DNA from: Acidobacteriota bacterium
GTDB taxonomy: Bacteria > Acidobacteriota > Terriglobia > Terriglobales > Acidobacteriaceae
DNA length: 64,000 nucleotides
Assembly (NCBI GenBank): GCA_021781795.1
Contig: JAJXWA010000001.1
Span: forward strand, 248,001 to 312,000
Direction: 5' to 3'
Under the pieces are notes generated by a model that did no database searches, was not told the DNA's origin, and was given only the letters and a program-made list of their open reading frames with translations. Shown here piece after piece: positions 52,924 through 61,116 of this stretch (position 1 is its first letter; every line of letters starts with the position of its first letter). The position numbers and the translations under genes were made by a program.

Positions 52924-53046
52924 GATGCGTGGCCTTCGCGCGAGACGCTAAGTCTCTGCCAAGCATGGCATTCGGAGACGATTCATGGTAATCTCACACT
53001 AGACACTTAAGAGTGGACTGAGAACGCAAGAGGAGTAACACACGCC

Positions 53047-53313
53047 GTGCTGGCGACCCAAAAGAAAACCGAACTGATTGAACGCTTCCGCACCCACGAT
53101 TCGGATACAGGTTCCCCTGAGGTCCAGATCGCAATTCTGAGCGAGCGGATTGGCGAGTTGACGGAGCACTTCAAGACTCACAAGAAGGACCACGCTTCGC
53201 GGCGCGGTCTTCTGATGCTGGTCAGCAAGCGTCGCCGCCTGCTGGACTACTTGAAGACGCATGACTCCGACCGTTATCGCGACGTGATCGGAAAGCTCGG
53301 AATCCGCAAGTAA
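53047..53313 (+). CDS. rpsO: 30S ribosomal protein S15
   Basis: 88 residues, complete. It binds the central domain of 16S rRNA early in 30S assembly. Conserved [40 protein letters not shown] and [11 protein letters not shown] are present. GTG 53047 follows AGGAG by 11 bases. It is followed by pnp, the very common rpsO-pnp order. Confidence 0.97.
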   Translation: MLATQKKTELIERFRTHDSDTGSPEVQIAILSERIGELTEHFKTHKKDHASRRGLLMLVSKRRRLLDYLKTHDSDRYRDVIGKLGIRK

Positions 53314-53601
53314 ACAGAAAGCAGCCCTTGATTCGGAAGCGCCCAGACCGGAATTTGGTCATGGCCCCCGTTCAGCCCAGGACCTGGGGCCTATGTGTAC
53401 GCGGTGGTACTCACCCGCACGCAAGGTCCCTGTTGTCTCCATGCCGCGTCAAGCGAATACCTACCGGGCATCAGTCACATCCATTTCAATTAGAGATTGC
53501 AGGCTGCAACGCGCGGGCGCGAGTCCTGTTTGCGTTCAATCCTGTGTTGCAGAATTCCTGCCTACAAGTTTCCCAAGCGAACAATACGAAACGAGGACAC
53601 T

Positions 53602-56019
53602 ATGTCAACGAAGCATGAAGTAGCCGTCGAGCTTACCGGCGGCAAGCGGTTGGTCTTTGAGACCGGTCGCATGGCGAAGCAGGCATCCGGCGCTGCCCTG
53701 GTTAGCGTGGGCGAAACCGTCGTGCTGGCGACCGCAGTCGCATCCCCTGACCCCCGTGAGGGCATCGACTTTTTCCCTCTTACTGTCGATTACCGCGAGT
53801 ACACCTATGCCGGCGGCCGTATCCCCGGCGGCTTTATCAAGCGCGAGGGGCGTCCCAGCGAGAAGGAAATCCTGACTTCGCGCCAGATTGATCGGCCGAT
53901 TCGTCCTCTATTCCCAGATGGATTCCGCAACGAGACCCAGGTCATCGCTCTCGTCTTTTCGGCAGACAAGGAAAATGATCCCGACGTTGTGGCCATCAAT
54001 GCTGCTGCGGCTGCAGTGGCTTTGTCCGACATTCCGTTCAGCGCGACTGTAGCCGCCATCCGAGTGGGGCGCATTGACGGCAAGTTCATCGCGAATCCAA
54101 CGTATGCGGAGCGTTCGGAGACCACGGTCAACATTATGGTTGTCGGCCACAAAGATGGCATCGTGATGATTGAATCCGGCGCGAAGGAAGAGACTGAAGA
54201 GGTCATTCTCGCGGCAATTGAGTTCGCGCACGAAGAGATTAAAAAGATCGTTGCCGCAATTGAGGAACTGGTTGCGAAGGCTGGCAAGCCGAAGCGCGCG
54301 TTCACCGCGCCTGAGTTTGATGAAGCCTACTATGCCGAACTCAAGGCGAAAATTGGCCACAAGCTGAAGGATGCCCTGGACACGCAGAAACACGGCAAGA
54401 CAGAAAGCTACGCGCTGATCAAGGCCATTAAGGATGAACTGAGCGCGGGCCTCTCCGCCGAAGATCCCGCGGCGAAGAAGAAGCTCGGCACGTATTACGA
54501 GCACCTTCGCGAGCGTCTCTTCCGCGAGCAGGTGACCAAGGACCGCATTCGGCCTGATCGCCGCGCGTTTGATGAGATTCGCCCTATCACAATCGAAACG
54601 GGAGTGCTGCCGCGCACGCACGGTTCGGCGCTCTTCACACGCGGTGAAACTCAGGCGCTGGTCACTGCCACGCTGGGAACGGCAGACGATGGACAGCGGC
54701 TGGAAAGCTACGAAGGCGAGCAGAGAAAGAATTTCATGCTTCACTACAACTTTCCGCCGTTCAGTGTGGGCGAGACCGGTCGCATGACCGGCGTAGGCCG
54801 CAGAGAAGTAGGGCATGGAGCACTGGCAGAGCGCGCACTCACGGCGGTATTGCCAAGCGCGGAAGAGTCCCTGTATTCCATGCGGGTTGTGTCCGACATT
54901 CTGGAGTCGAACGGTTCGTCCTCCATGGCTTCTGTCTGTGGTGCAAGCCTCGCGCTTTTCGATGCGGGCATTGCGCTGAAGGGCGCAGTGGCCGGAGTTG
55001 CGATGGGCTTGGTCAAGGAAGGCGACGATTATGCGATTCTGACTGACATCGCCGGCGCCGAAGATCATTATGGCGATATGGACTTCAAGGTAGCCGGCAC
55101 GCGCAAGGGCATCACCGCGCTGCAGATGGACATCAAGATTGGAGGCCTCACACGGCAGATTCTGCAGGAAGCGATGGAGCAGGCACGTCGCGGGCGTCTC
55201 TTCCTCCTGGATAAGATGGATGCGGTGCTTGACGGGCCTCGCCAGGAGCGCTCTGCCTACGCCCCGAGGATTGAGACCATCCAAATCCCCACGGATAAGA
55301 TTCGCGACCTGATTGGCAAAGGCGGAGCTACGATTCGTGGCATCGTTGAGCAGACGGGCGCAAAGATTGACGTGGATGATACGGGCAAGGTCAGCGTGGC
55401 GTCATCGGATGCTGCCGGATTGAAGAAGGCCCTCGAAATTATCGGCAACATTACAGCCGTGCCGGAGATTGGCAAAGTCTACCTCGGTAAAGTTGTGCGA
55501 CTCGCTGAGTTCGGCGCGTTTGTCGAACTGTTCCCCGGCACAGATGGCCTCCTGCATATCTCTGAGATCGCAGAACACCGCGTTAAGGAAGTGAAGGATG
55601 AGTTGCGCGAGGGCGACCAGGTCATGGTGAAGGTTCTGGCCATCGAAGGCAACCGCATCAAGCTGAGCCGTAAAGCTCTGATTAAGGAGCAAAAGGCCAA
55701 GATGGCCCAGACGGCACAGCCTGAGCAGACAACCGAGGAACAGTCAGAAGCTCAGGTGCCTCCCCGGCCCTCGCATGAGTTCGATCTTCGTCAGCCACGC
55801 TCCAATCAGAGCACAATTCTGATCGAGGGCGGGGAGGACTTCGATGAAAGCGAAGAAGGGGAAGAATTCGACGAAGAGAACGAGCCCAACTTCAATCGTG
55901 AGGATGGAGCGCCAGTCGCAGCAGGTCAGCCTTCGGGTCCGCGGCCCGGTGGAAACAATCGCCGCCGTCGTCGTCGTCGCGGAGGCAGGCCAGGGGCGCC
56001 AAGCGGATCCCACAACTAG
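53602..56019 (+). CDS. pnp: polyribonucleotide nucleotidyltransferase (PNPase)
   Basis: 3'-5' phosphorolytic exoribonuclease, 805 residues from ATG 53602; the frame is open to 53497 but the added part is not conserved. Two RNase PH domains carry RLVFETGRMAKQASGAALV at the N-terminus and MTGVGRREVGHGALAERAL and GDMDFKVAGT (catalytic Asp) in the second. A KH domain (RDLIGKGGATIRGIVEQTG) and an S1 domain (GKVVRLAEFGAFVELFPGTDGLLHISEI) follow. The last about 55 residues are first strongly acidic, then contain a run of seven or more Arg, a tail that may bind RNA or a partner. The 288-bp space after rpsO is likely leader. Confidence 0.97.
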   Translation: MSTKHEVAVELTGGKRLVFETGRMAKQASGAALVSVGETVVLATAVASPDPREGIDFFPLTVDYREYTYAGGRIPGGFIKREGRPSEKEILTSRQIDRPIRPLFPDGFRNETQVIALVFSADKENDPDVVAINAAAAAVALSDIPFSATVAAIRVGRIDGKFIANPTYAERSETTVNIMVVGHKDGIVMIESGAKEETEEVILAAIEFAHEEIKKIVAAIEELVAKAGKPKRAFTAPEFDEAYYAELKAKIGHKLKDALDTQKHGKTESYALIKAIKDELSAGLSAEDPAAKKKLGTYYEHLRERLFREQVTKDRIRPDRRAFDEIRPITIETGVLPRTHGSALFTRGETQALVTATLGTADDGQRLESYEGEQRKNFMLHYNFPPFSVGETGRMTGVGRREVGHGALAERALTAVLPSAEESLYSMRVVSDILESNGSSSMASVCGASLALFDAGIALKGAVAGVAMGLVKEGDDYAILTDIAGAEDHYGDMDFKVAGTRKGITALQMDIKIGGLTRQILQEAMEQARRGRLFLLDKMDAVLDGPRQERSAYAPRIETIQIPTDKIRDLIGKGGATIRGIVEQTGAKIDVDDTGKVSVASSDAAGLKKALEIIGNITAVPEIGKVYLGKVVRLAEFGAFVELFPGTDGLLHISEIAEHRVKEVKDELREGDQVMVKVLAIEGNRIKLSRKALIKEQKAKMAQTAQPEQTTEEQSEAQVPPRPSHEFDLRQPRSNQSTILIEGGEDFDESEEGEEFDEENEPNFNREDGAPVAAGQPSGPRPGGNNRRRRRRRGGRPGAPSGSHN

Positions 56020-56068
56020 TCGTAAGAGCGAGATATGAGGTGCTGCTCATACCTTGTGAACAGAGATG

Positions 56069-56100
56069 ATGCCGATGATGCTTGATCCAATCATCGGCAT
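56069..56100. terminator. hairpin terminator between pnp and convergent cyclase gene
   Basis: ATGCCGATGAT (56069-56079) pairs perfectly with ATCATCGGCAT (56090-56100) around a 10-base loop, followed by ATTTCC. It lies 50 bp after the pnp stop and 93 bp beyond the convergent gene's stop, so it may serve both. Confidence 0.65.
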
Positions 56101-56192
56101 ATTTCCTTGGTGGACATCCTGCATTGGCCCCTACGGATACCCATCACCGATCTGATGTAACAGCTGGCTTAGTCCATCCCGTATTGGTGGCC

Positions 56193-57515
56193 CTAACGAG
56201 GCTGCGTTGACGATGGAGCATAAGTAGGATTGAACCCATCGCCGCTTTGAAGCCCATCCGGACTCAAGGACCGGCAGCCTGCCTTCCAGATGTACATGCG
56301 GCGATCCGCTAAGATGCAGAGAGTTTCAAGATCAGCAGCGTCCCTAGGATAGAGAGCAATTCCGATGCTCGCTCCAATTTGAATTTCTCGATTCGCGATG
56401 ACAAGAGGTCGTGCGATGAGGGCCTGCAGATCAAGTGCCACACGATGCGCGCTCAAGTGATCCGCCGTTTCCTCAAGGATGATCGAAAATTCATCCCCAC
56501 CTGTTCGTGCCACTGTATCGCACTTGCGTATCCGGCCCTCCAATGCCAATGCGACTGTTTTCAGGACTTCGTCGCCGGCATGATGGCCAAGTGTATCGTT
56601 TACCTCTTTGAAGCGATTCAGGTCCACCACAAGAAGGGCAATGGTTGATCGGAATCGCTCGGCGCGACCTATAGCCACCTTAAGACGGTCAAGGAAGAGC
56701 CTTCGATTGGGCAAGCCCGTGAGATCGTCATGCAAGGCAAGGAATCGGTTATGGTCGATCTGTTCCTCCAGCAGCAGGAGAATCATGCCAACAGCAACGA
56801 GATACTTGGGAAGATTCCAGACTTCGCTTTCGATTATGAGAGAGGGCTTCCATGTGGAGAGAAGGGGTCCAAGGACGAAGACGAGCGCCCATGCCGCAAA
56901 TCCAACCGTCGTGATGAGAGACCCGGCCGTTGTTCTGCGGTAGACAAATGCAAAGTGCACGCAGCAACCAAGGTAAACAACACAGAGCAGGCCGTTCAGA
57001 GCTAGATCGCCGCCGTTGCCCGGCCTGCGCTGGACTGCCAGAAGAAAGATGGAAAGAGCGAGGTACATGCCTACCAGAATCCACCGCAGTGGATGCCGAA
57101 AGCTCGACAGGACAATCAAGGAAAGCGCCAACGGCGCCATCCCAATCAGCACCGAGACGGCAACGAGCCCCCAAGAGTATAACGGATATTCAACGAGGAA
57201 GGCGATGTAAACCGTCATTGTTGTAAGGAGCGTGAAAAGCATGATGAGGTTACTGCGCTGCTCGTGATAGGGCACAACCGAGTACATGAATAGCACTCCG
57301 GCTGCAGCCAGGGAAGCAAGGCCCACTAGTTGAGCAAGATCCCCCCATTTTCCAGGAGCGGAAAGAAATATGAATGCTGCGAAATGAAGGCTAATAAGAA
57401 GCCAACCGGTGAGCCAAAGTCCAGAGACCGGCGTTCTTTCCTGCTTCGCAAGAGAAGCGAAGGCGCAGGACAAGAGGCCTACCGTAGCGAGATCAGGAAT
57501 CTGACTCCAATCCAA
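56193..57515 (-). CDS. membrane-bound diguanylate cyclase (GGDEF)
   Basis: 440 residues. About seven or eight membrane helices in residues 1-240 form an unnamed MASE-like sensor. The GGDEF domain starts at DDLTGLPNRRLFLDRL. The active loop GGDEF is intact at 339-343. The product-inhibition site R-x2-D (RKCD, 330-333) is five residues upstream, so it should make c-di-GMP and be feedback inhibited. Metal-site VDLNRFKEVNDTLGHHAGDEVL is also intact. TTG 57515 is the apparent start, with GGGGG upstream; no better ATG keeps the membrane part. It is the only c-di-GMP-producing gene in the window. Confidence 0.92.
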   Translation of the reverse strand: MDWSQIPDLATVGLLSCAFASLAKQERTPVSGLWLTGWLLISLHFAAFIFLSAPGKWGDLAQLVGLASLAAAGVLFMYSVVPYHEQRSNLIMLFTLLTTMTVYIAFLVEYPLYSWGLVAVSVLIGMAPLALSLIVLSSFRHPLRWILVGMYLALSIFLLAVQRRPGNGGDLALNGLLCVVYLGCCVHFAFVYRRTTAGSLITTVGFAAWALVFVLGPLLSTWKPSLIIESEVWNLPKYLVAVGMILLLLEEQIDHNRFLALHDDLTGLPNRRLFLDRLKVAIGRAERFRSTIALLVVDLNRFKEVNDTLGHHAGDEVLKTVALALEGRIRKCDTVARTGGDEFSIILEETADHLSAHRVALDLQALIARPLVIANREIQIGASIGIALYPRDAADLETLCILADRRMYIWKAGCRSLSPDGLQSGDGFNPTYAPSSTQPR

Positions 57516-57717
57516 GAGAGTGCACCCCCGCTTCTCAACGTGCAGAAGAATTGATTGGAAAGTGGTCGCCCTTCAAACACTATAGCCCATTTGGAGTACG
57601 AGAGACCCGCTGAGAAACTTGAGTAACGTGCGAATCGTATGCGCCCTGTAACTCGACAGGTAACCAGCGCCCGCTTCCCCAGTGATTTCTGGTTCATGGG
57701 CTCATAGACTGAATGCT

Positions 57718-58128
57718 ATGAGTGCAAGCTTGTACATCGTAGTTGAAGGTGAAGATCCTGGCTTTGATATCTACGTGCATGGTCATGCGCTCGCGCGCAA
57801 TGAAGATGTCCTTCAACGTCTCGCGTCGACTCTACGGGTTAAGCCGCTGCTCGATTTCTTCTCTGCTGACCGGAATTCGATGGCACTTCTGCTGGAGCAG
57901 GGAACCGGAAATCCTGATTGGGCGCAGCATCTTCCTGAGCCTCAGTGGTACAGTGCCTTAGAAGGACTGGCAACCGTTCGCGCCTTTCTTGAGTTTATTG
58001 CCGCGACTCCCGCGGCGCTTGGCTCTGAAACGGCGCCAGTGTTGTCCGAACTGAAAGAGTACGAGCGAGTTCTTCTGAAGACGAGTGATCGAAAACTACG
58101 CTGGCACCTGGCGGCGAGTTGGTACTAA
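57718..58128 (+). CDS. hypothetical protein, 136 residues
   Basis: Not recognised. ATG 57718 begins a soluble acidic protein with an N-terminal strand (SLYIVVEGEDPGFDIYVHG), helical middle (ALARNEDVLQRLASTLRVKPLLDFFS) and helical C-terminal half (TVRFFLEF-like ALEGLATVRAFLEFIAATP, then SELKEYERVLLKTSDRKLRWHL). It looks like a complete alpha/beta domain without signal peptide or Cys. It is divergent from the cyclase gene and convergent with murA. No function is proposed. Confidence 0.65.
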   Translation: MSASLYIVVEGEDPGFDIYVHGHALARNEDVLQRLASTLRVKPLLDFFSADRNSMALLLEQGTGNPDWAQHLPEPQWYSALEGLATVRAFLEFIAATPAALGSETAPVLSELKEYERVLLKTSDRKLRWHLAASWY

Positions 58129-58169
58129 ATCCTGTTCCGCACAAATGAAGCGAATGAGCAAGCCAGAGA

Positions 58170-59474
58170 TTATTTCGCTCTTGCTTCAGCAGGACGGGGC
58201 GCAAAAACATTTCCAAGGCGTTCAATTTCCGCGCCAACGTTTCGAAGCTTTTCTTCGATTCTTTCGTACCCGCGATCCATGTGGTAGACGCGGTCAAGAA
58301 TCGATTCTCCATCTGCCACCAGCGCGGCTAGAACGAGAGAGGCAGAGGCACGCAAGTCGGAGCACATCACGGCGGCGGCGGAAAGGCGCGACGGTCCTCG
58401 AACCGTCGCTGTACGTCCATCGACCCGTATATTCGCTCCCATCCGGACAAGCTCCTGTACATGCATGAAGCGATTCTCAAAAATGTTCTCTTTGATTCCA
58501 CTCACGCCTTCAGCCTGTGTCGCAAGCGCCATGTATTGAGCCTGCATGTCAGTCGGAAAGCCAGGATATTCCTCTGTTGAAATATCCGCGGCGCGAAGTG
58601 GACCATCTGACTGTACGCGAACTGAATGCGCACTCAGTACGTCAATCCTAGCGCCCGCCTCTTCTGCTTTTCCAATCACGGCCCGGATGTGGTCGGGATT
58701 GCATTCCGCGATAATTAAGTCCCCACATGTAATTGCGCCTGCAATGAGGAACGTTCCGGCCTCAATGCGATCAGGAATGATGCGATGATGCGCGCCATGT
58801 AAGCTCTTTACGCCCTGCACGCGAATTGTTGAGGTCCCTGCGCCCTCAATCTGTGCTCCCATCGCAACAAGTAGTGCAGCGAGGTCAACGACCTCCGGTT
58901 CCCGCGCGCAATTCTCCATGACGCTTTCGCCTTCTGCGAGTACGGCTGCCATCAGAAGGTCTTCCGTGCCTGTCACCGTGATCTTGTCGAATACGAGGTG
59001 TGTGCCTTTCAGCTTGCTTGCACGGGCTTCGATATACCCATGAGCCTGCTCGATCGTTGCGCCCATCTTTTCAAGGCCTTTGATGTGAAGATCAATGGGC
59101 CGGCCACCGATAGCGCACCCTCCCGGAATAGCCACGCGAGCAAGGCCCATGCGCGCGACGAGTGGACCAAGAACGAGCGAGCTCGCGCGCATCGTTTTGA
59201 CGATTTCATACTGTGCGACGGGATCCGAGAGATTGCGGCAGCAGATTGTTGTGCAGTTGGAAGCTTCGCCGGTACCTATGCGAACCTCTGCTCCCATCGA
59301 AGTGAGAAGACGCTTTTCCGTCTCGATATCACGCACGTGTGGAATGTTGTCGAGCGCGATCTCGTGATCAGTGAGGAGCGCTGCTGCCATGCATGGCAGC
59401 GCTGAATTCTTTGCTCCGGAGATGCGAACTGTACCGCGCAGCGGATTGCCGCCACGAATTACAAACTTGTCCAT
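58170..59474 (-). CDS. murA: UDP-N-acetylglucosamine 1-carboxyvinyltransferase
   Basis: First committed enzyme of peptidoglycan synthesis, adding enolpyruvate from PEP to UDP-GlcNAc in the cytoplasm. 434 residues from ATG 59474 (MDKFVIRGGNPLRGTVRISGAKN); four more residues upstream are possible. The catalytic, fosfomycin-reactive Cys is C120 in IPGGCAIGGRPIDLH. Two EPSP-synthase-like domains follow, with EEYPGFPTDMQAQYMAL and the RFMHVQEL motif. The intact Cys predicts fosfomycin sensitivity at target level. Confidence 0.97.
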   Translation of the reverse strand: MDKFVIRGGNPLRGTVRISGAKNSALPCMAAALLTDHEIALDNIPHVRDIETEKRLLTSMGAEVRIGTGEASNCTTICCRNLSDPVAQYEIVKTMRASSLVLGPLVARMGLARVAIPGGCAIGGRPIDLHIKGLEKMGATIEQAHGYIEARASKLKGTHLVFDKITVTGTEDLLMAAVLAEGESVMENCAREPEVVDLAALLVAMGAQIEGAGTSTIRVQGVKSLHGAHHRIIPDRIEAGTFLIAGAITCGDLIIAECNPDHIRAVIGKAEEAGARIDVLSAHSVRVQSDGPLRAADISTEEYPGFPTDMQAQYMALATQAEGVSGIKENIFENRFMHVQELVRMGANIRVDGRTATVRGPSRLSAAAVMCSDLRASASLVLAALVADGESILDRVYHMDRGYERIEEKLRNVGAEIERLGNVFAPRPAEARAK

Positions 59475-59593
59475 GAATCGAACCAACTCCTGAATCTCTA
59501 GTGTAAATCGGAGCAGAGGAACAGGAGAGGAGTCGAGACTGTAAGGAAAGTGAGATGAGAGTGCGCCGGAGGGGGCGTGACGGAGTGCAGGAA

Positions 59594-59633
59594 GCCGGCA
59601 TTTACCTCATTGGCAGAAATGAGAAATGCCGGC
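59594..59633 (-). terminator. long hairpin between the tolC-type gene and murA
   Basis: GCCGGCATTT (59594-59603) pairs perfectly with AAATGCCGGC (59624-59633). A second stem CTCATT/AATGAG (59606-59611 with 59618-59623) continues it after a two-base bulge. It lies 28 bp after the end of the outer-membrane efflux gene and upstream of murA, fitting a terminator that separates the two leftward units. Confidence 0.65.
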
Positions 59634-59661
59634 CTGTCGGACAAATCGTCAGAGTGTTCCC

Positions 59662-61113
59662 CTACGGCGTGGCGCCGATTTCATAATTCAATGTTGCAAG
59701 AGCCAGCCTGTATTGATATTGAGCGTTGGTGTTTCCGATGGCGGCATCAGTTTGCTGATATTGTGCCTGGCTTAGCTCAACGATCGAACTCAGCCCCATC
59801 TGATACCGAGTCTGCGCGAGCTTGAGGGCGAGGTTTGCTTCATCGAGCAGTTGTGCCGACACGGTCACACGCTGATAGGCCGTGTTTGCTGCAAGCCAGG
59901 ATGTACGAATATCGCGCACAATTACATCGCGCAACTGGCGGCTCTTTTCCGCGCTCGCCTGCGCACGCAGGTTCGCCTCTTTCGCCTGAGCGGTGTAGAG
60001 AAACCCATTGAAGATCGGTATATTGATGTTGACACCCACACCGCCCCACCAGTTACTCGTATAGTACTGGTCCGGCCGCACAGGAACGCTTCCGACAGTG
60101 CCCGCTGCGCTGATCGTTGGGAAGAGCTGGTCGCGCTGTGCGCGGCTGAATCTCACCTCGGATTGTTGCGTGAAGTTGAGTGCCTGCAAGTCAGGACGTT
60201 GCTGCAGGCCGAGAGTGATGAGTGGTCCCGCATCGTCTGGCGGAGGCTGCAGACTGTCAGAATCATCAACCAGGTCGTAATTAACTAAATGGTCAAGACC
60301 AAGTACGGCATCGAGAGCTGCCATGCTTGAATCTGCATTGTTCTGCGCGTCCAGAAGAAGCAACTTCGCCTGCGAGAGGTTGACATCTGCAAAGCTGAGA
60401 TCGAGGATTGACCGCAGCTTATTCTTTGTCAATTCCTGCACCTGTGTGTCAGTTGTCTGGCGCGTAGTGACGTTTTGCTGAGCTACCTTAAGCAGAGCCT
60501 GCGCCTGCAGTGCGTTGTAGAAGGCCTGATCGCAGGCAACAATAATATCTTCCTCGGTCGCAAGTGCGGTCGCGTTTTGCGCCTTCTCCTGCAGCTTGGA
60601 AAATGCAATCAGATTGGTTGTACGCCCGAAGTCTGTAATCAGCTGCGTGAGATTTGCTCCTGCGCCTGCGTGCTCAAACAAGCGGGAGGCAGTCAACGAA
60701 CCGGAAGAGATGCGGCTGCCGGTCTCTGCGTCCATGGCCGTGAGGTTGGCGTTTGCATTCGGAAGATATGCTGAGCGGGTTTCGCGAACTACCTGGTGTT
60801 GAGCGAGCGCGACAAGATGGCTTGCGCTGACCCTTGGATTGTTGTGAAGCGCCATCTTTTCTGCAGCGGAGCGAGTCAGGCGCGCTTGGTTTGGATCTGG
60901 TGCAGACGATGATTGCACAGGTGCCCCTGCTTGTGCGCCGATTCCAGACATTGCTTGTTGACCTTCAGATGCATTCCAGGCCAATTGCAGGACGGGCGGC
61001 GCATCGGGCAGTGTCTTCTGCGGTTTTGTTTGCGCAGATACTCCGCCTTGAATCGAAATGCCCATGGATGCGCAGATCAGGGCAAGAAAGGCTCGTGATG
61101 TCCGTCGGTGCAT
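59662..61113 (-). CDS. TolC-family outer-membrane efflux protein
   Basis: 483 residues, with a signal peptide at about 1-27 (SIQGGVSAQ). Two internally similar helical repeats of the OEP family are seen, with long coiled-coil helices and beta strands. Examples are RVSASHLVALAQHQVVRETRSAYLPNANANLTAM in the first repeat and FSRAQRDQLFPTISAAGTVG, GVGVNINIPIFNGF and YQMGLSSIVELSQAQYQQTDAAIGNTNAQYQYRLALATLNYEIG in the second. It forms the outer-membrane channel for the RND pump encoded three bases upstream. It has no lipobox Cys in the signal region. Confidence 0.92.
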   Translation of the reverse strand: MHRRTSRAFLALICASMGISIQGGVSAQTKPQKTLPDAPPVLQLAWNASEGQQAMSGIGAQAGAPVQSSSAPDPNQARLTRSAAEKMALHNNPRVSASHLVALAQHQVVRETRSAYLPNANANLTAMDAETGSRISSGSLTASRLFEHAGAGANLTQLITDFGRTTNLIAFSKLQEKAQNATALATEEDIIVACDQAFYNALQAQALLKVAQQNVTTRQTTDTQVQELTKNKLRSILDLSFADVNLSQAKLLLLDAQNNADSSMAALDAVLGLDHLVNYDLVDDSDSLQPPPDDAGPLITLGLQQRPDLQALNFTQQSEVRFSRAQRDQLFPTISAAGTVGSVPVRPDQYYTSNWWGGVGVNINIPIFNGFLYTAQAKEANLRAQASAEKSRQLRDVIVRDIRTSWLAANTAYQRVTVSAQLLDEANLALKLAQTRYQMGLSSIVELSQAQYQQTDAAIGNTNAQYQYRLALATLNYEIGATP

Positions 61114-61116
61114 TGT

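Noticed and set aside
53314..53601. possible riboswitch or small RNA between rpsO and pnp
   Set aside because: Several short hairpins can be drawn (for example GACC...GGTC near 53346-53360), but nothing matches a known class. It is more likely a pnp leader, which is autoregulated in other bacteria.
53908..55284. 458-residue open frame on the minus strand
   Set aside because: Antisense to pnp, whose domains are unmistakable. No family features.
57516..57717. TATAGT near 57580 as a -10 for the cyclase gene
   Set aside because: No acceptable -35 at 16-18 bp; not strong enough to list as a promoter.
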